Assembly: GCA_001443525.1 (NCBI GenBank)
Contig: LKPX01000024.1
Span: forward strand, 1 to 47,120
Length of the DNA: 47,120 nt
Reading direction: 5' to 3'
Origin: Desulfobacteraceae bacterium RAAP-1
GTDB taxonomy: Bacteria > Desulfobacterota > Desulfobacteria > Desulfobacterales > Desulfatirhabdiaceae
Below are positions 1 to 8,320 of this stretch, piece after piece. The notes under the pieces are model-generated. The model saw nothing but the letters and a program-made list of their open reading frames with translations. It was not told the DNA's origin and searched no databases. The translations under genes and the position numbers were made by a program. Every line of letters begins with the position of its first letter. Position 1 is the stretch's first letter.

Positions 1-1
1 G

Positions 2-427
2 ACCGCAATCACCGTCACCGATCCGTACATCCGCCTGTTTTACCAGATGCGCAACTTCATGGAATTTTTGGAGACCGTGGTCAAGCACAAGGCTCCGGAT
101 GAGGAGGTATCCATTCATCTGGTGACGACGGAAGATGAGTTCAAAGGCGAGCAGCAGAAGGAAAACTTCGAGAAGATGAAGGAGTCCGCAAGCAGCGTGG
201 GCGTGAACTTCACCTGGGAATTCGACGGCACCGGTGCGATCCACGCCCGCCACATCGTGACCGACCACGGCTGGAAAATCTCCCTGGATCGCGGCCTCGA
301 CATCTTCCAGCATTACGAGATGAACGATGCCTTCACCTTCGCCAATCGACTGCAGCAATACCGCCCATGCAAGGCGTTCGAGGTGACCTTCATTAAACAC
401 AAACCGAATGGACCTGAGGGGGAATAA
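2..427 (+). CDS. MIT C-terminal (PLD-like) domain protein, 3' part
   Basis: The reading frame is open from base 2, so the gene starts before the window and only its last 141 codons are seen. The visible part reads as one complete MIT_C domain, the phospholipase-D-like fold at the C-terminus of eukaryotic MITD1. It begins with DPYIRLFYQMRNFMEF, then has IHLVTTEDE, an IHARHI stretch (HDR in MITD1), GWKISLDRGLD and a closing RPC. In MITD1 this domain binds membranes; its bacterial role is not established. The stop codon is one base before the next start codon, after an SD-like GAGGGGG, so this gene and the ATPase gene are probably translated together. The first in-frame ATG (47) lies inside the domain and is not a likely start. 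The upstream partner domain cannot be seen. Confidence 0.75.
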   Translation, partial: TAITVTDPYIRLFYQMRNFMEFLETVVKHKAPDEEVSIHLVTTEDEFKGEQQKENFEKMKESASSVGVNFTWEFDGTGAIHARHIVTDHGWKISLDRGLDIFQHYEMNDAFTFANRLQQYRPCKAFEVTFIKHKPNGPEGE

Positions 428-428
428 C

Positions 429-3005
429 ATGAGCGGGATATCGGCATCACTGAGCAAATGGTTTTCAGAGCGCCCCCATTGGCTCCAGATTGCGGCTACT
501 CGGCTACTTCAGCAGCCTGAGCTTACTGACAAAGACGTCTCTGAGCTCGCAACCCTGTGCCAGCAGGAAGCCGACGGTAAACTGCCCAAAACGACCTGTT
601 CCTTTCCCGCTACCGCGTTCTCCCATGGCGCAGCAAACACTCTACGTTTGTGTTCGATCAGTGATGTCGAAGGAGTAAACGCCCTTGCTCCGAAAAAGCC
701 ACTGGAGTTTGGCAAGGGCAATATCACGATTGTTTATGGCAACAACGGGTCAGGCAAATCCGGTTACGTCAGGCTCCTCAAACATGTATGCGGAGCCCGC
801 GAGACGGGTACCCTCCACCGCAATGTCTATAAGCCCGGCTCTGCCGCACAGAAAGCCTGCATTTCGTTTGAGCAAGACGGCGTACCGAAGACTCATACCT
901 GGTCAGGGCAAGGTATCTGCGATGATCTCAACAGCGTTGATATTTTCGACACCTCGTTTGGCAAGGCCTTTGTCAGCAGCGAAGACGAGGTGCGCTACGA
1001 GCCGCCGGTTCTATCGTTTTTCAGTTCGCTCATCCTCGCATGCGAAAAGGTCGCATCGGCCTTGGACGCCGAGGCCAACCGGCGCCAGTCTAAAAAGCCG
1101 AATATCCCGGCCGACAAGAAGGTAACCCCTGAAGGTATCTGGTACGAAGCCATCAGCGCCAAGACCAGCGCCCAGGACATCGACAAGCATTGCACATTTG
1201 CCAGCGCTGACGAGACCGAGATGCAAACGTTGCAGCAGCGCCTTGCCGAGCAGGCACCGGCGGAAAAAGCAAAACAGTTGAAAAAACAGAAACAGCATAT
1301 CGACACTCTGGTTCAGGATGCCCAAAAATATCTGAAGCAATTATCGGACGAGAATTACCGACGGATCATTGCTGCCAAGAAGAAGTCAATTCTCAAGAAG
1401 ACAGCGGCAGACACGGCGGCGGAAAAGGTATTCTCCGGTAGCGAGTTGGAAGGCATCGGATCTGATGTATGGAAAGAGCTTTGGGAAGCAGCCCGGAACT
1501 ACTCTGTATCGGCGGCCTACAAAGAAGCCGAGTACCCGAATGTTTCTGATGGTTCCCGTTGTGTCCTGTGCCACCAGAACTTGACCCAGGAGGCCAAAGA
1601 GAGACTGATCTCCTTCGAAAATTTCGTGAAGGGCGAAATGCAGAAAGCCGCAACGGATGCGGCCAGGGAATACGAGACCGCCAGTCAAACTATCGAGGCA
1701 CTACCGACATCGGAGACGCTGAAGACACGTATCGATGCGGCTGGTATTTCACAGGATGAAGTCGCCAGCCAGGTGACGGGTTTCTTTGCTCAATTGCAGG
1801 ATAGAAAAGACCTGCTCCCTGGGATCGATTCCGAGGAAACCATTCCCGATCCTCTGCTCTCACCGAAATGGATCAATGAAGCCAACGCCCAGTCGAAAAG
1901 CCTCGGTGAACTCGCAGCAAAATATGACGAAGACGCCAAAAGCGACAATCGAGAGGAGATCAAGAAAAAGCTAAACAGCCTGCAGGCGAGAAAATGGTTG
2001 TCTGAGCACCGCGCTACCATTGAAGAAGAAGTCACCCGATTGAAGATTCTGAATCAGATCAAGGTAGCCAAAAAATCCGCTGATACGACTGCTTTATCAA
2101 GGAAGAAAGGGGAGCTGGCAGAAGCCTTGATCACGGATGCGTTCGTGCAAAGGTTCAACGTGGAGCTCAAGGCCTTGGGCGCATCTCAGGTGAAGGTTGA
2201 GCTCGTGAAATCAAAAGTCTCCAAGGGCCGAGTCCTTCATAAGCTCCAGCTTCGGGGGGCCTCTCAGAATGGCCTCGCCGATGTGCTGAGCGAGGGAGAA
2301 AATCGGATCGTTTCCATTGCGGCTTTTTTGGCCGACGTCACCGGAAAGAGCAACCAGGCCCCGTTTATCTTTGACGATCCAATATCCTCACTCGACCAAA
2401 GCTATGAGGAGGCCGTGGTTCAAAGACTGATCGAGCTGTCTCAGGACAAGCAGGTCATTGTCTTTACTCACCGCCTGTCCTTGCTGGGAACGGTACGGCA
2501 TTTTGCCGAGAAAAAGACCATCAAGCCCGATGTGGTGAGCATTCGCTCTGCAGACTGGGGGACCGGAGAGCCAGCTCCCATTCCACTTTCACAGAGCGAC
2601 ATCAAATCCGCCCTGAACACACTCATGAATCAGCGGTATCAGGATGCAAAGAAGGCAAGTGAGAACGGAGAATTTGAGCATGCCGAAATCTTGCTGAAGT
2701 CGATATGCAGCGATTTCAGGACATTGGTGGAGCGCTCCATTGAAAATGATCTGCTATGCGGGGTGGTTCAAAGATTTCAGCGGCCGGTCCATACATTGAA
2801 GCTCAAGGACCTGGCCAAATTGAAACACGCGGATTGCAATCTCCTTGATTCGCTCATGACCAAATACTCAGGGTTTGAACACTCACAGCCAACAGAATCT
2901 CCAGTGGAACTTCCGAAGCCAGACGATCTTCTGGCCGACATGACTTCATTAAAAACCTGGCGTGAAGAATACGCGAAGCGTCCCGCCTCTGCGGTGGCTG
3001 GGTAG
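429..3005 (+). CDS. AAA_13 / RloC-like ATPase with zinc-hook motif
   Basis: A protein of 858 residues of the AAA_13 class (ABC/SMC-type head with a long coiled coil, the family of the PrrC and RloC anticodon nucleases). Visible motifs: Walker A GNNGSGKS at about 104-111; a coiled coil interrupted by a CVLC pair at 378-381 that resembles the RloC zinc hook; signature LSEGE at 620-624; Walker B and D-loop FIFDDPISSLD near 646-656; and the switch histidine in VFTHR. The last 130 residues contain R764-x3-E768 and H818, reminiscent of the Arg-Glu-His triad of PrrC/RloC, but the spacing differs and I would not call the nuclease proven. The start at 429 is preferred over an in-frame ATG at 408 because of GAGGGGG just upstream. 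Coupled to the MIT_C gene; likely an anti-phage or RNA-damage effector. Confidence 0.8.
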   Translation: MSGISASLSKWFSERPHWLQIAATRLLQQPELTDKDVSELATLCQQEADGKLPKTTCSFPATAFSHGAANTLRLCSISDVEGVNALAPKKPLEFGKGNITIVYGNNGSGKSGYVRLLKHVCGARETGTLHRNVYKPGSAAQKACISFEQDGVPKTHTWSGQGICDDLNSVDIFDTSFGKAFVSSEDEVRYEPPVLSFFSSLILACEKVASALDAEANRRQSKKPNIPADKKVTPEGIWYEAISAKTSAQDIDKHCTFASADETEMQTLQQRLAEQAPAEKAKQLKKQKQHIDTLVQDAQKYLKQLSDENYRRIIAAKKKSILKKTAADTAAEKVFSGSELEGIGSDVWKELWEAARNYSVSAAYKEAEYPNVSDGSRCVLCHQNLTQEAKERLISFENFVKGEMQKAATDAAREYETASQTIEALPTSETLKTRIDAAGISQDEVASQVTGFFAQLQDRKDLLPGIDSEETIPDPLLSPKWINEANAQSKSLGELAAKYDEDAKSDNREEIKKKLNSLQARKWLSEHRATIEEEVTRLKILNQIKVAKKSADTTALSRKKGELAEALITDAFVQRFNVELKALGASQVKVELVKSKVSKGRVLHKLQLRGASQNGLADVLSEGENRIVSIAAFLADVTGKSNQAPFIFDDPISSLDQSYEEAVVQRLIELSQDKQVIVFTHRLSLLGTVRHFAEKKTIKPDVVSIRSADWGTGEPAPIPLSQSDIKSALNTLMNQRYQDAKKASENGEFEHAEILLKSICSDFRTLVERSIENDLLCGVVQRFQRPVHTLKLKDLAKLKHADCNLLDSLMTKYSGFEHSQPTESPVELPKPDDLLADMTSLKTWREEYAKRPASAVAG

Positions 3006-3006
3006 T

Positions 3007-3567
3007 ATTAAGCAGCCCCTCTTCTATTTCGAGTACCCCTGCCACAGCCCAAAGGAAAAGCGATGGTTCATGATGCGGGTCACACCATTTCAAATCGATG
3101 GAAGCAGCTACTTCGTCATCTCTCACCAGAACATCACCGAACGAAAAATGGCGGAAGAGGAGGTACGAAACCTCGCAAGAATCTATGGTCTGACCACCTG
3201 GAAAGACGTGCCGTCTGTAAAAATCCAGAAGTTCGACGTCAGCGTGGCCAAGAATTACCTGACCGAAGACGAAATGACGCAGCTAAGCCGACTCGTTGCC
3301 GCCTATCTGGATGTTGCCGAGGATATGGCGCTGCGCAAGATTCCCATGACCATGCAGGATTGGGAAACCCGCCTGAACCGTTTCATCGCGGCTACCGACC
3401 GCGAGATTCTGCAGGACGCGGGCAAGGTGACCGCCGAAATCGCCAGGGCCCACGCCGAAAGCGAGTTTGAGAAATATCGCATCACCCAGTACCGCCTGTT
3501 TGAGAGCGACTTTGACCGCTTACTCAAACAGTTGCCGTCGAGCAGCCCCCCGGAGGAGGAACCATGA
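3007..3567 (+). pseudogene. Chimeric PAS fragment / RhuM C-terminal fragment
   Basis: One open frame joins two unrelated pieces. The first about 50 codons read as the end of a PAS sensor domain (YPCHSPKEKRWFMMRVTP, then SHQNITERK). From about 3169 the frame reads as the C-terminal 130 residues of a RhuM family protein: GLTTWKDV, VAKNYLTEDEM, LVAAYLDVAED, IPMTMQDWE and DAGKVTAEIA. A full RhuM protein is about 330 residues, so roughly 200 N-terminal residues are missing, and the PAS piece lacks its first half. The frame overlaps the end of the ATPase gene and has no convincing start of its own. RhuM genes are commonly found beside restriction and other defence genes, which fits the neighbours. 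I infer a recombination scar. Confidence 0.7.
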
Positions 3568-3719
3568 ATCTGACCAGCGAAGACAAACGGCTGCTGGAAG
3601 AGGATATCCTCCAGCTTACAAAACGGATCGGCGAAATCGAGAATACACATGATAAATCTTCTGAATCAGCCGGACCCAGTTCTTTTTTTATAAAACCATC
3701 AGGAAAGGCGCTAATGTGA
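3564..3719 (+). CDS. Small 51-residue ORF, unknown
   Basis: A short frame beginning MNLTSEDKRLLEEDILQL, with a charged amphipathic first half that could form a helix and a less regular tail. Its ATG overlaps the stop of the RhuM remnant (ATGA) and is preceded by a strong GGAGGAGG Shine-Dalgarno sequence. Its last codons (ATG TGA) overlap the GTG start of the NERD gene. The coupling on both sides suggests it was part of an operon with RhuM and is still translated. I do not recognise it; it may be the start of a longer gene lost by the same rearrangement that truncated RhuM. Confidence 0.45.
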   Translation: MNLTSEDKRLLEEDILQLTKRIGEIENTHDKSSESAGPSSFFIKPSGKALM

Positions 3720-4525
3720 ATTTTTCAACAATTATAACCCCAATGTCGTTGGTCTGGTTTGTCGTGCTGGCAGTTCTGCTGGCAGTGCTGAAAACGTCCT
3801 GGTTCAAGGGGGTTTACGGCGAATTCATGGTGAATGCAGCGGCCAGGCTGAGGCTCGATAGCCATGAATACCGCCTCATCAAAAACGTTATGTTGCCCAC
3901 AGATAACGGAACTACCCAAATCGACCACATCATCGTCTCGATCTATGGCGTTTTCGTGGTGGAAACCAAGAACATGAAAGGATGGATTTTCGGCGCTCAG
4001 GATCAACCGATGTGGACGCAGAAAATCTATCGGCATTCGGAGAAATTTCAGAATCCGCTCCGTCAGAACTACAAACATGTAAAGACGCTCGAGCAACTTC
4101 TCGGACTCAGAGAAAGGCAACTTCATTCCCTGGTCGTATTTGTCGGTAACAGCGTCTTCAAAACCCCAATGCCTGAAAATGTGACCCGCATCGGCGGTTG
4201 TATCCGGTATATCAAGTCGCAACAGCGTCCGGTGCTGTCGCCGTCGGAAGTCGAGCATATCATCGAACGCATTGGAACAGGCCGCTTGCCGTCATCGTTC
4301 AAAACCCGCAGCGACCATGTAAAACATGTCCGAAGTATCGTAAAAGAGAAGCAAAACGGTGTGATCTGTCCCCGGTGCGGCGCGCCGATGGTACGGCGGA
4401 CATCGAAAAATGGCCAGGGCGCCGGCAGGCAGTTCTGGGGATGTTCGAGATTTCCCGAGTGCCGAGGCATCGTCAATATCACACAGTCTCCCCAAGATAG
4501 CCGCAACGCTTCCGCACAGCCATAA
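3716..4525 (+). CDS. NERD-domain nuclease-like membrane protein with topoisomerase-type zinc ribbon
   Basis: A protein of 269 residues. An N-terminal membrane helix lies at about 10-28 (SLVWFVVLAVLLAVLK). A NERD (nuclease-related) domain follows at about 38-160, with GEFMVNAAAR, the acidic IDHIIVS segment and VVETKNMKGWIFG, where the D and the E-x-K match the presumed PD-(D/E)xK-like active site. The C-terminus is a four-cysteine zinc ribbon of the type IA topoisomerase tail kind (CPRCG, then FWGCSRFPEC). NERD proteins of this layout are common in bacteria and are thought to process DNA at the membrane, but no substrate is established. Start is GTG at 3716, overlapping the upstream stop. A hairpin covers the stop codon. 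Confidence 0.85.
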   Translation: MNFSTIITPMSLVWFVVLAVLLAVLKTSWFKGVYGEFMVNAAARLRLDSHEYRLIKNVMLPTDNGTTQIDHIIVSIYGVFVVETKNMKGWIFGAQDQPMWTQKIYRHSEKFQNPLRQNYKHVKTLEQLLGLRERQLHSLVVFVGNSVFKTPMPENVTRIGGCIRYIKSQQRPVLSPSEVEHIIERIGTGRLPSSFKTRSDHVKHVRSIVKEKQNGVICPRCGAPMVRRTSKNGQGAGRQFWGCSRFPECRGIVNITQSPQDSRNASAQP

Positions 4526-4537
4526 AAGACTGTGCGG
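4512..4537 (+). terminator. Terminator-like hairpin at end of NERD gene
   Basis: A perfect 8-bp stem CCGCACAG / CTGTGCGG with a 10-base loop that contains the NERD stop codon. No run of T follows, so intrinsic termination is uncertain; it may only protect the 3' end. Confidence 0.45.
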
Positions 4538-4921
4538 GCTGATGTCCGCAATCCCCATTTCGGTAATACAATAGAGTCGCCTCAAAAATCCCGTGTTTTT
4601 CTGTAATCCCGCATACCCTAAACGCTTCTGCCACTTTTCCCGCCTATCTGGAAATGTCCTGCCGGATGCCGTCTGTTCGAGCTTGAAATACCCAACGAAA
4701 AATCACCCACAGCGCAGTATTTAACCGCAAGCATCGGCTTGGCCTGCCTGCTTCCCTTCTGTAACTGTCGCCGCCTTGGCTGACAAGCACTTGAATCTTC
4801 GGCAGAAATACCCAATAGTTCCAAAATACACAAACGATGTTTTTTCTATTGACAACTTCTCTCATTATTTTTTAGTGTCCATATCAATTCCATCTCGTAT
4901 AAACCGGGAAGGATGAATCCT
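4538..4921. other. Intergenic stretch without a recognisable gene
   Basis: About 380 bases between the NERD hairpin and the first family-A repeat. Both strands have only short open frames with unconvincing composition. The right end becomes AT-rich and holds a candidate promoter (see 4849). Nothing else is recognised. Confidence 0.5.
4849..4876 (+). promoter_or_regulatory. Candidate sigma-70 promoter for TRIC gene
   Basis: TTGACA (perfect -35) is followed after 16 bases by TTTAGT (4 of 6 to the -10 consensus), in an AT-rich stretch pointing toward the TRIC gene. If active, the leader RNA would contain the whole 151-bp repeat. Confidence 0.35.
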
Positions 4922-5072
4922 GACGCCTTCGTAAAAAGTCCGCATGCCGCGTTGCGCCGCATCCTTCGTCATTGCAGCGTATCACAAGTACGCTTCATTC
5001 CTCAGGATTTGCGCGCCTTGCCTGCGAACATTTTACGAAGTCGTCCAAAAATCGACTTTTTATGAAGTCGTC
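4922..5072 (+). repeat. Dispersed repeat family A, copy 1 (complete)
   Basis: A 151-bp element with imperfect terminal inverted repeats: left TGACGCCTTCGTAAAAAGTC, right end reading on the other strand TGACGACTTCATAAAAAGTC (18 of 20 identical). It has no coding capacity. The same sequence recurs at 16338-16490 in inverse orientation, at 27464-27575 truncated, and at 7328-7435 diverged. It resembles a MITE-like non-autonomous element. Confidence 0.85.
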
Positions 5073-5097
5073 AGATTTGGTTTGTGCGGGTGAACCT

Positions 5098-5769
5098 ATG
5101 ATTCATATTCTGCTGACGGTGCTTGACCTCGGCGGCACGTTTGTATTTGCCATCAGCGGCGCGGCGGCGGCGGTCAAGCACCGGTTGGATATTTTCGGCG
5201 TGATGGTGCTCGCGTTCGCCGCCGGCAATGCCGGTGGCGTCACCCGAGACCTGCTGATCGGTGCTGTGCCACCTGCCGCCATAGCGAACTGGAGTTATCT
5301 TGCGGTTTCCATCCTGGCGGGCCTTACGGTATTTTTCTGGTATCCGCTGATCGCGCGCTTGAACAACCCTGTGCTGTGGTTCGATGCGGTGGGGCTAGCG
5401 TTTTTCGCGGTCGCCGGCACACAGAAGGCGCTGGTCCATGAAATCAATCCGGTGATGGCTGCGCTGCTCGGCATGTTAACCGGCATTGGCGGCGGAATGC
5501 TGCGAGACGTGTTCGTTGCGGAAATTCCGGTCGTTTTGCGCGCAGACCTCTATGCGCTGGCGGCGCTTGCCGCCGCAGTTGTTGTCGTCACGGGACAGGC
5601 GCTCCATGTTTCGCCGATTGCCACCACGATCGTTGGCGGCGTGCTGTGTTTTGCATTGCGCTACATGGCCATTCGTCATGGTTGGCATCTGCCCGCAGCC
5701 TGGCCGCCGCGAGGGCAATCTGGCGAATTGAACAAGCCGGATAGCCGGCGAGACAACAGGAATTCTTGA
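5098..5769 (+). CDS. TRIC family cation channel (UPF0126, YicG-like)
   Basis: An inner-membrane protein of 223 residues built from two copies of the UPF0126 three-helix unit. Each copy carries the glycine-rich signature, GNAGGVTRDLLIG in the first and GIGGGMLRDVF in the second, separated by a hydrophobic helix. The bacterial TRIC homologues are trimeric cation (mainly K+) channels. The ATG at 5098 is taken as start because it gives the family's N-terminus (MIHILLTVLDL). An earlier in-frame ATG at 5062 lies inside repeat A and would add repeat-derived residues. The charged tail (about 20 residues) is longer than usual. GC-rich codons suggest no recent transfer with the AT-richer elements downstream. 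Confidence 0.88.
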   Translation: MIHILLTVLDLGGTFVFAISGAAAAVKHRLDIFGVMVLAFAAGNAGGVTRDLLIGAVPPAAIANWSYLAVSILAGLTVFFWYPLIARLNNPVLWFDAVGLAFFAVAGTQKALVHEINPVMAALLGMLTGIGGGMLRDVFVAEIPVVLRADLYALAALAAAVVVVTGQALHVSPIATTIVGGVLCFALRYMAIRHGWHLPAAWPPRGQSGELNKPDSRRDNRNS

Positions 5770-5770
5770 T

Positions 5771-5827
5771 ATGCAAGCCTTTGTATTGCAATGCGGCAAG
5801 CTGTTCGACGGGATTTTTGACCGGTAA
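5771..5827 (+). pseudogene. Possible N-terminal remnant of an amidohydrolase
   Basis: Eighteen codons starting MQAFVLQCGKLFDG directly after the TRIC gene, with a weak AGGAA ribosome site. The CGKLFDG pattern is what metal-dependent amidohydrolases show at their first strand. The frame then meets a stop and the sequence turns into the decayed transposon region. Too short to be sure; it may be a gene whose remainder was lost when the insertion sequence arrived. Confidence 0.3.
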
Positions 5828-5867
5828 TTAGCATATTATGTAACCAGCCCTTTCAAGGTAGTACTTA

Positions 5868-7158
5868 TTACTTTTTTCTGCCAGCCAGTGGTCTGGCAGT
5901 GGAAACATGAGGAGAATTTTTGTTCAGAATTCTTTCTGGCGCAGGCTTCTTTGGCCCACGTTTGTGCTTTTTGAAGGCCGATAGTTTAACTTTTGCCGCC
6001 AGCATCATGAGAACATCAATGAATTCAAGAATCGACATCCGGGCAAATAAAGACCACTCTTCATCGGGAATTGCAATCATCATTCCCCGGTATGTTCCGG
6101 ATATTTCATCGGCCAGATAATAACCAGATACGTCGTTTTTAATCGTCTCTGCCCCATGAACGCTTGCAAGAGCCGCTTTCACCACGGAAAGGATATTATA
6201 AGTTACCAGCGCCACGCAAAACCCAAAAAGGGCTGCCCGTGGATAGCCGAGCGTGTTGATCTCCGAATTCAAGTGTTCGGTAAGCTCTTGAAAAGCTGTT
6301 TCGATCGTCCAGCGAGTCCGATACAACTCGGAGATCTTTATGGCATCCGCCGCTTCCTGCGGCAAATTGCAGATGATATGAATCTCCTGATCGTGATCGC
6401 GGGTTTCTTTCTTCAGTACGAGGCGGCAACGTCTGAAAATATGTTCTTTATCATTTGAATCGACAACCGATATGGGTTGTTCGTAAACGGTTCCCGTTGC
6501 GGTTTCACCGACGTATGTTTCTTCTCCCACACAAAAACCTTCATTCGTGTGCTGACCATCGCATTGCTGATGTAATAAGAATAGATCGGATTATCCCCCA
6601 CGGTTCTTCGAATAATCAACCAGACGCTCTCTTTGGGAAGTCCACCTTTGGCAAGAACAATCAGTCTTTTTGTGAATTCATATTCAATGGGGCCTTTGGT
6701 CCCCTCGGAAACCTTGCGGCGGTACCAGAAAAACGGATTCAGGTTCTTTCCGTATTCTTCAAAAGTGATGGGTTCTTTCTCTGATGTTTTCAACACCAGC
6801 TTGGATTTTTGTTCTTTGCCGTGCTTGTAATGTTTTGTCTCAGTAACAGGGCGCCTTAGCCAGCATTGTGTATTTCCCGGAATACTGACCATATAGGTTA
6901 CATCCGGTATTGCTTCTACAGCATTTCGGAAGCCGGGATGGTTTCCATAAACTGAATCCGCTGTAACATAACGGAAAGGTATTTTACCGGAACGAGCGAT
7001 TTCTTCCAGCATTTCAACAGCGATTTCAGGCTTTGTTTTAGCGGAAACCTGAGTAAATTGCCAGACACAGCTACCGCTGCCTGCCATTTGCCGGAATCAA
7101 AAAACTTGAACATCGAGTGACAGGCATTATTTTTATATGCATTCTCATTCTTGTCCAA
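5868..7158 (-). pseudogene. Frameshifted DDE transposase of an insertion sequence (IS4/IS701-like)
   Basis: Pieces of one transposase in at least three frames. 6413-7087 carries FRYVTADSVYGNHPGF, the second catalytic Asp of a DDE transposase. 5868-6530 carries ELYRTRWTIETAFQEL, the YREK-like region with the catalytic Glu, and a basic C-terminus. The frames change near 6530 and 7085. The first catalytic Asp and most of the N-terminal region are not present, so an internal deletion is also inferred. A short additional in-frame-like segment may extend to an ATG at 7217. The region is more AT-rich than its surroundings. The element is dead; its ends could not be defined. Confidence 0.8.
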
Positions 7159-7266
7159 AAACGGTTTTATAGAAATAGTTCTCTAAATTCTTGAAAAGTT
7201 GCCTCCTTGTAAGGCATGGTTCGACTGCGAGGAAAAACCGATAGCCAAAAACAAGGAGGCAGGCAG

Positions 7267-7317
7267 ATGGTACGACATGCAAGTTTGTTTAGTCAATTGG
7301 TTGCGTTGGATGTTGTG
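7267..7317 (+). pseudogene. 5' remnant of a second transposase (DUF4372/IS4 type)
   Basis: After ACAAGGAGGC and a 6-base spacer, an ATG opens MVRHASLFSQLVAL, which matches the start of IS4-family transposases with a DUF4372 domain (typically M-x-R-H-x-S-x-F-x-Q-L). After about 17 codons the similarity stops at a diverged family-A repeat. It is therefore a broken end of an insertion sequence different from the one to its left. Confidence 0.45.
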
Positions 7318-7327
7318 CCAGCCCCCA

Positions 7328-7435
7328 TATCCTCCGTCGCTCTGCGACATACCGAAGTATGCCTGCGTCTTGCGGATTTGCGCACTGTGTCTGCGAACTT
7401 TTTACAAAGCCGTCTGAAAACCGATTCGTTACTAC
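7328..7435 (+). repeat. Dispersed repeat family A, diverged partial copy
   Basis: Aligns with the right two thirds of copy 1: ATCCTCCGTC, then GCGGATTTGCGCAC, GCGAACTTTTTAC and AAGCCGTC, but with many substitutions. It lies just beyond the 3' end of the folD-like gene and is probably the oldest copy here. Confidence 0.65.
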
Positions 7436-7444
7436 CTCTGAATT

Positions 7445-8302
7445 CTATATGTTCTGCATTTCACAGGCCATGATGGTATGTTTGCACAACACCGAGGTTG
7501 TAATCGATCCGACGCCTCCGGGAACCGGGCTGATTTTGGCGACAATGGGTTCGGCCTGGGCAAAATCCACATCGCCGCAATATTTTCCAGGATTGTCCGG
7601 ATCGGAGTTAATGCCCACGTCGATGACGGTTTGTCCGGCCTTGAAAAAATTGGCTTTGAGCATCTTGGCCCTGCCTACCGCCGCGATGACGATTTCTCCG
7701 TCCTGGCAAACGCCCGGCAGATTTTCTGTCCGGGAATGGCAAACCGTCACCGTGCCGTTTTCCCGCAACAGCAGCATGGCCAATGGTTTACCGACCACAA
7801 GAGAGCGCCCCACAACCACGCATTTTTTGCCCTTGATCGGAATATTGTAAAATTTGAGCATTTCCATACAGGCACTGGGGGTGCAGGGAGGAAATCCGGT
7901 CAGGTCATCGGTAAAGACTTTGGCTGCGCCGCTGGTGGTAAGGCAGTCCACATCTTTTTCGACCGGTATCAGGGTTCTGATTTTGCGCTCATTGAGATGT
8001 TTGGGCAGCGGAGAGAACATCAGAATTCCGTTCACATCTTTTTGAGCGCCGATACCGGTCACCGCTTTTTCAAAAGCCGCCTGATCGATGGTTTCCGGAA
8101 ATTCAAACACCTGACAGTCCATTCCGACGCCTGTGCAGGTTTTCTTTGCGCCACCTTCATAAAACAAATCGTCAGGGCGGGCGCCCACGCGGATAATGCC
8201 AAGTTTCGGAGTGGTGCCTTTGGCTTTCAATGCCTCAACCCGTTTGATCATATCTGCCTTCATAGCCTCTGCAACTGGTTTTGCTTTCAGAATTTCCGCC
8301 AT
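7445..8302 (-). CDS. FolD-like methylene-H4folate dehydrogenase, cyclohydrolase residues lost
   Basis: A protein of 285 residues of the FolD family. The Rossmann domain is intact ([14 protein letters not shown], then CHSRTENL, and the closing [14 protein letters not shown]). In the catalytic cleft, Tyr48 and Asp119 are kept, but the lysine needed for cyclohydrolase activity (human MTHFD1 Lys56, motif Y-x3-K) is Ala52 and the partner Gln (human Gln100) is Phe96 in [10 protein letters not shown] infer a dehydrogenase that no longer hydrolyses methenyl-H4folate. The gene follows fchA by 18 bases with its own AGGAGG site, so the missing step is encoded next door. A canonical folD is also present at 36216-37124. 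Role: C1 transfer between methylene- and methenyl-H4folate in the acetyl-CoA or serine C1 pathway, cytoplasm. Confidence 0.88.
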   Translation of the reverse strand: MAEILKAKPVAEAMKADMIKRVEALKAKGTTPKLGIIRVGARPDDLFYEGGAKKTCTGVGMDCQVFEFPETIDQAAFEKAVTGIGAQKDVNGILMFSPLPKHLNERKIRTLIPVEKDVDCLTTSGAAKVFTDDLTGFPPCTPSACMEMLKFYNIPIKGKKCVVVGRSLVVGKPLAMLLLRENGTVTVCHSRTENLPGVCQDGEIVIAAVGRAKMLKANFFKAGQTVIDVGINSDPDNPGKYCGDVDFAQAEPIVAKISPVPGGVGSITTSVLCKHTIMACEMQNI

Positions 8303-8320
8303 TGTGAATCTTCCTCCTTG

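Noticed and set aside
4618-4865. Overlapping leftward frames of 71-73 codons in the gap before the TRIC gene
   Set aside because: No ribosome site, no conserved pattern, and both frames end arbitrarily in unstructured sequence.
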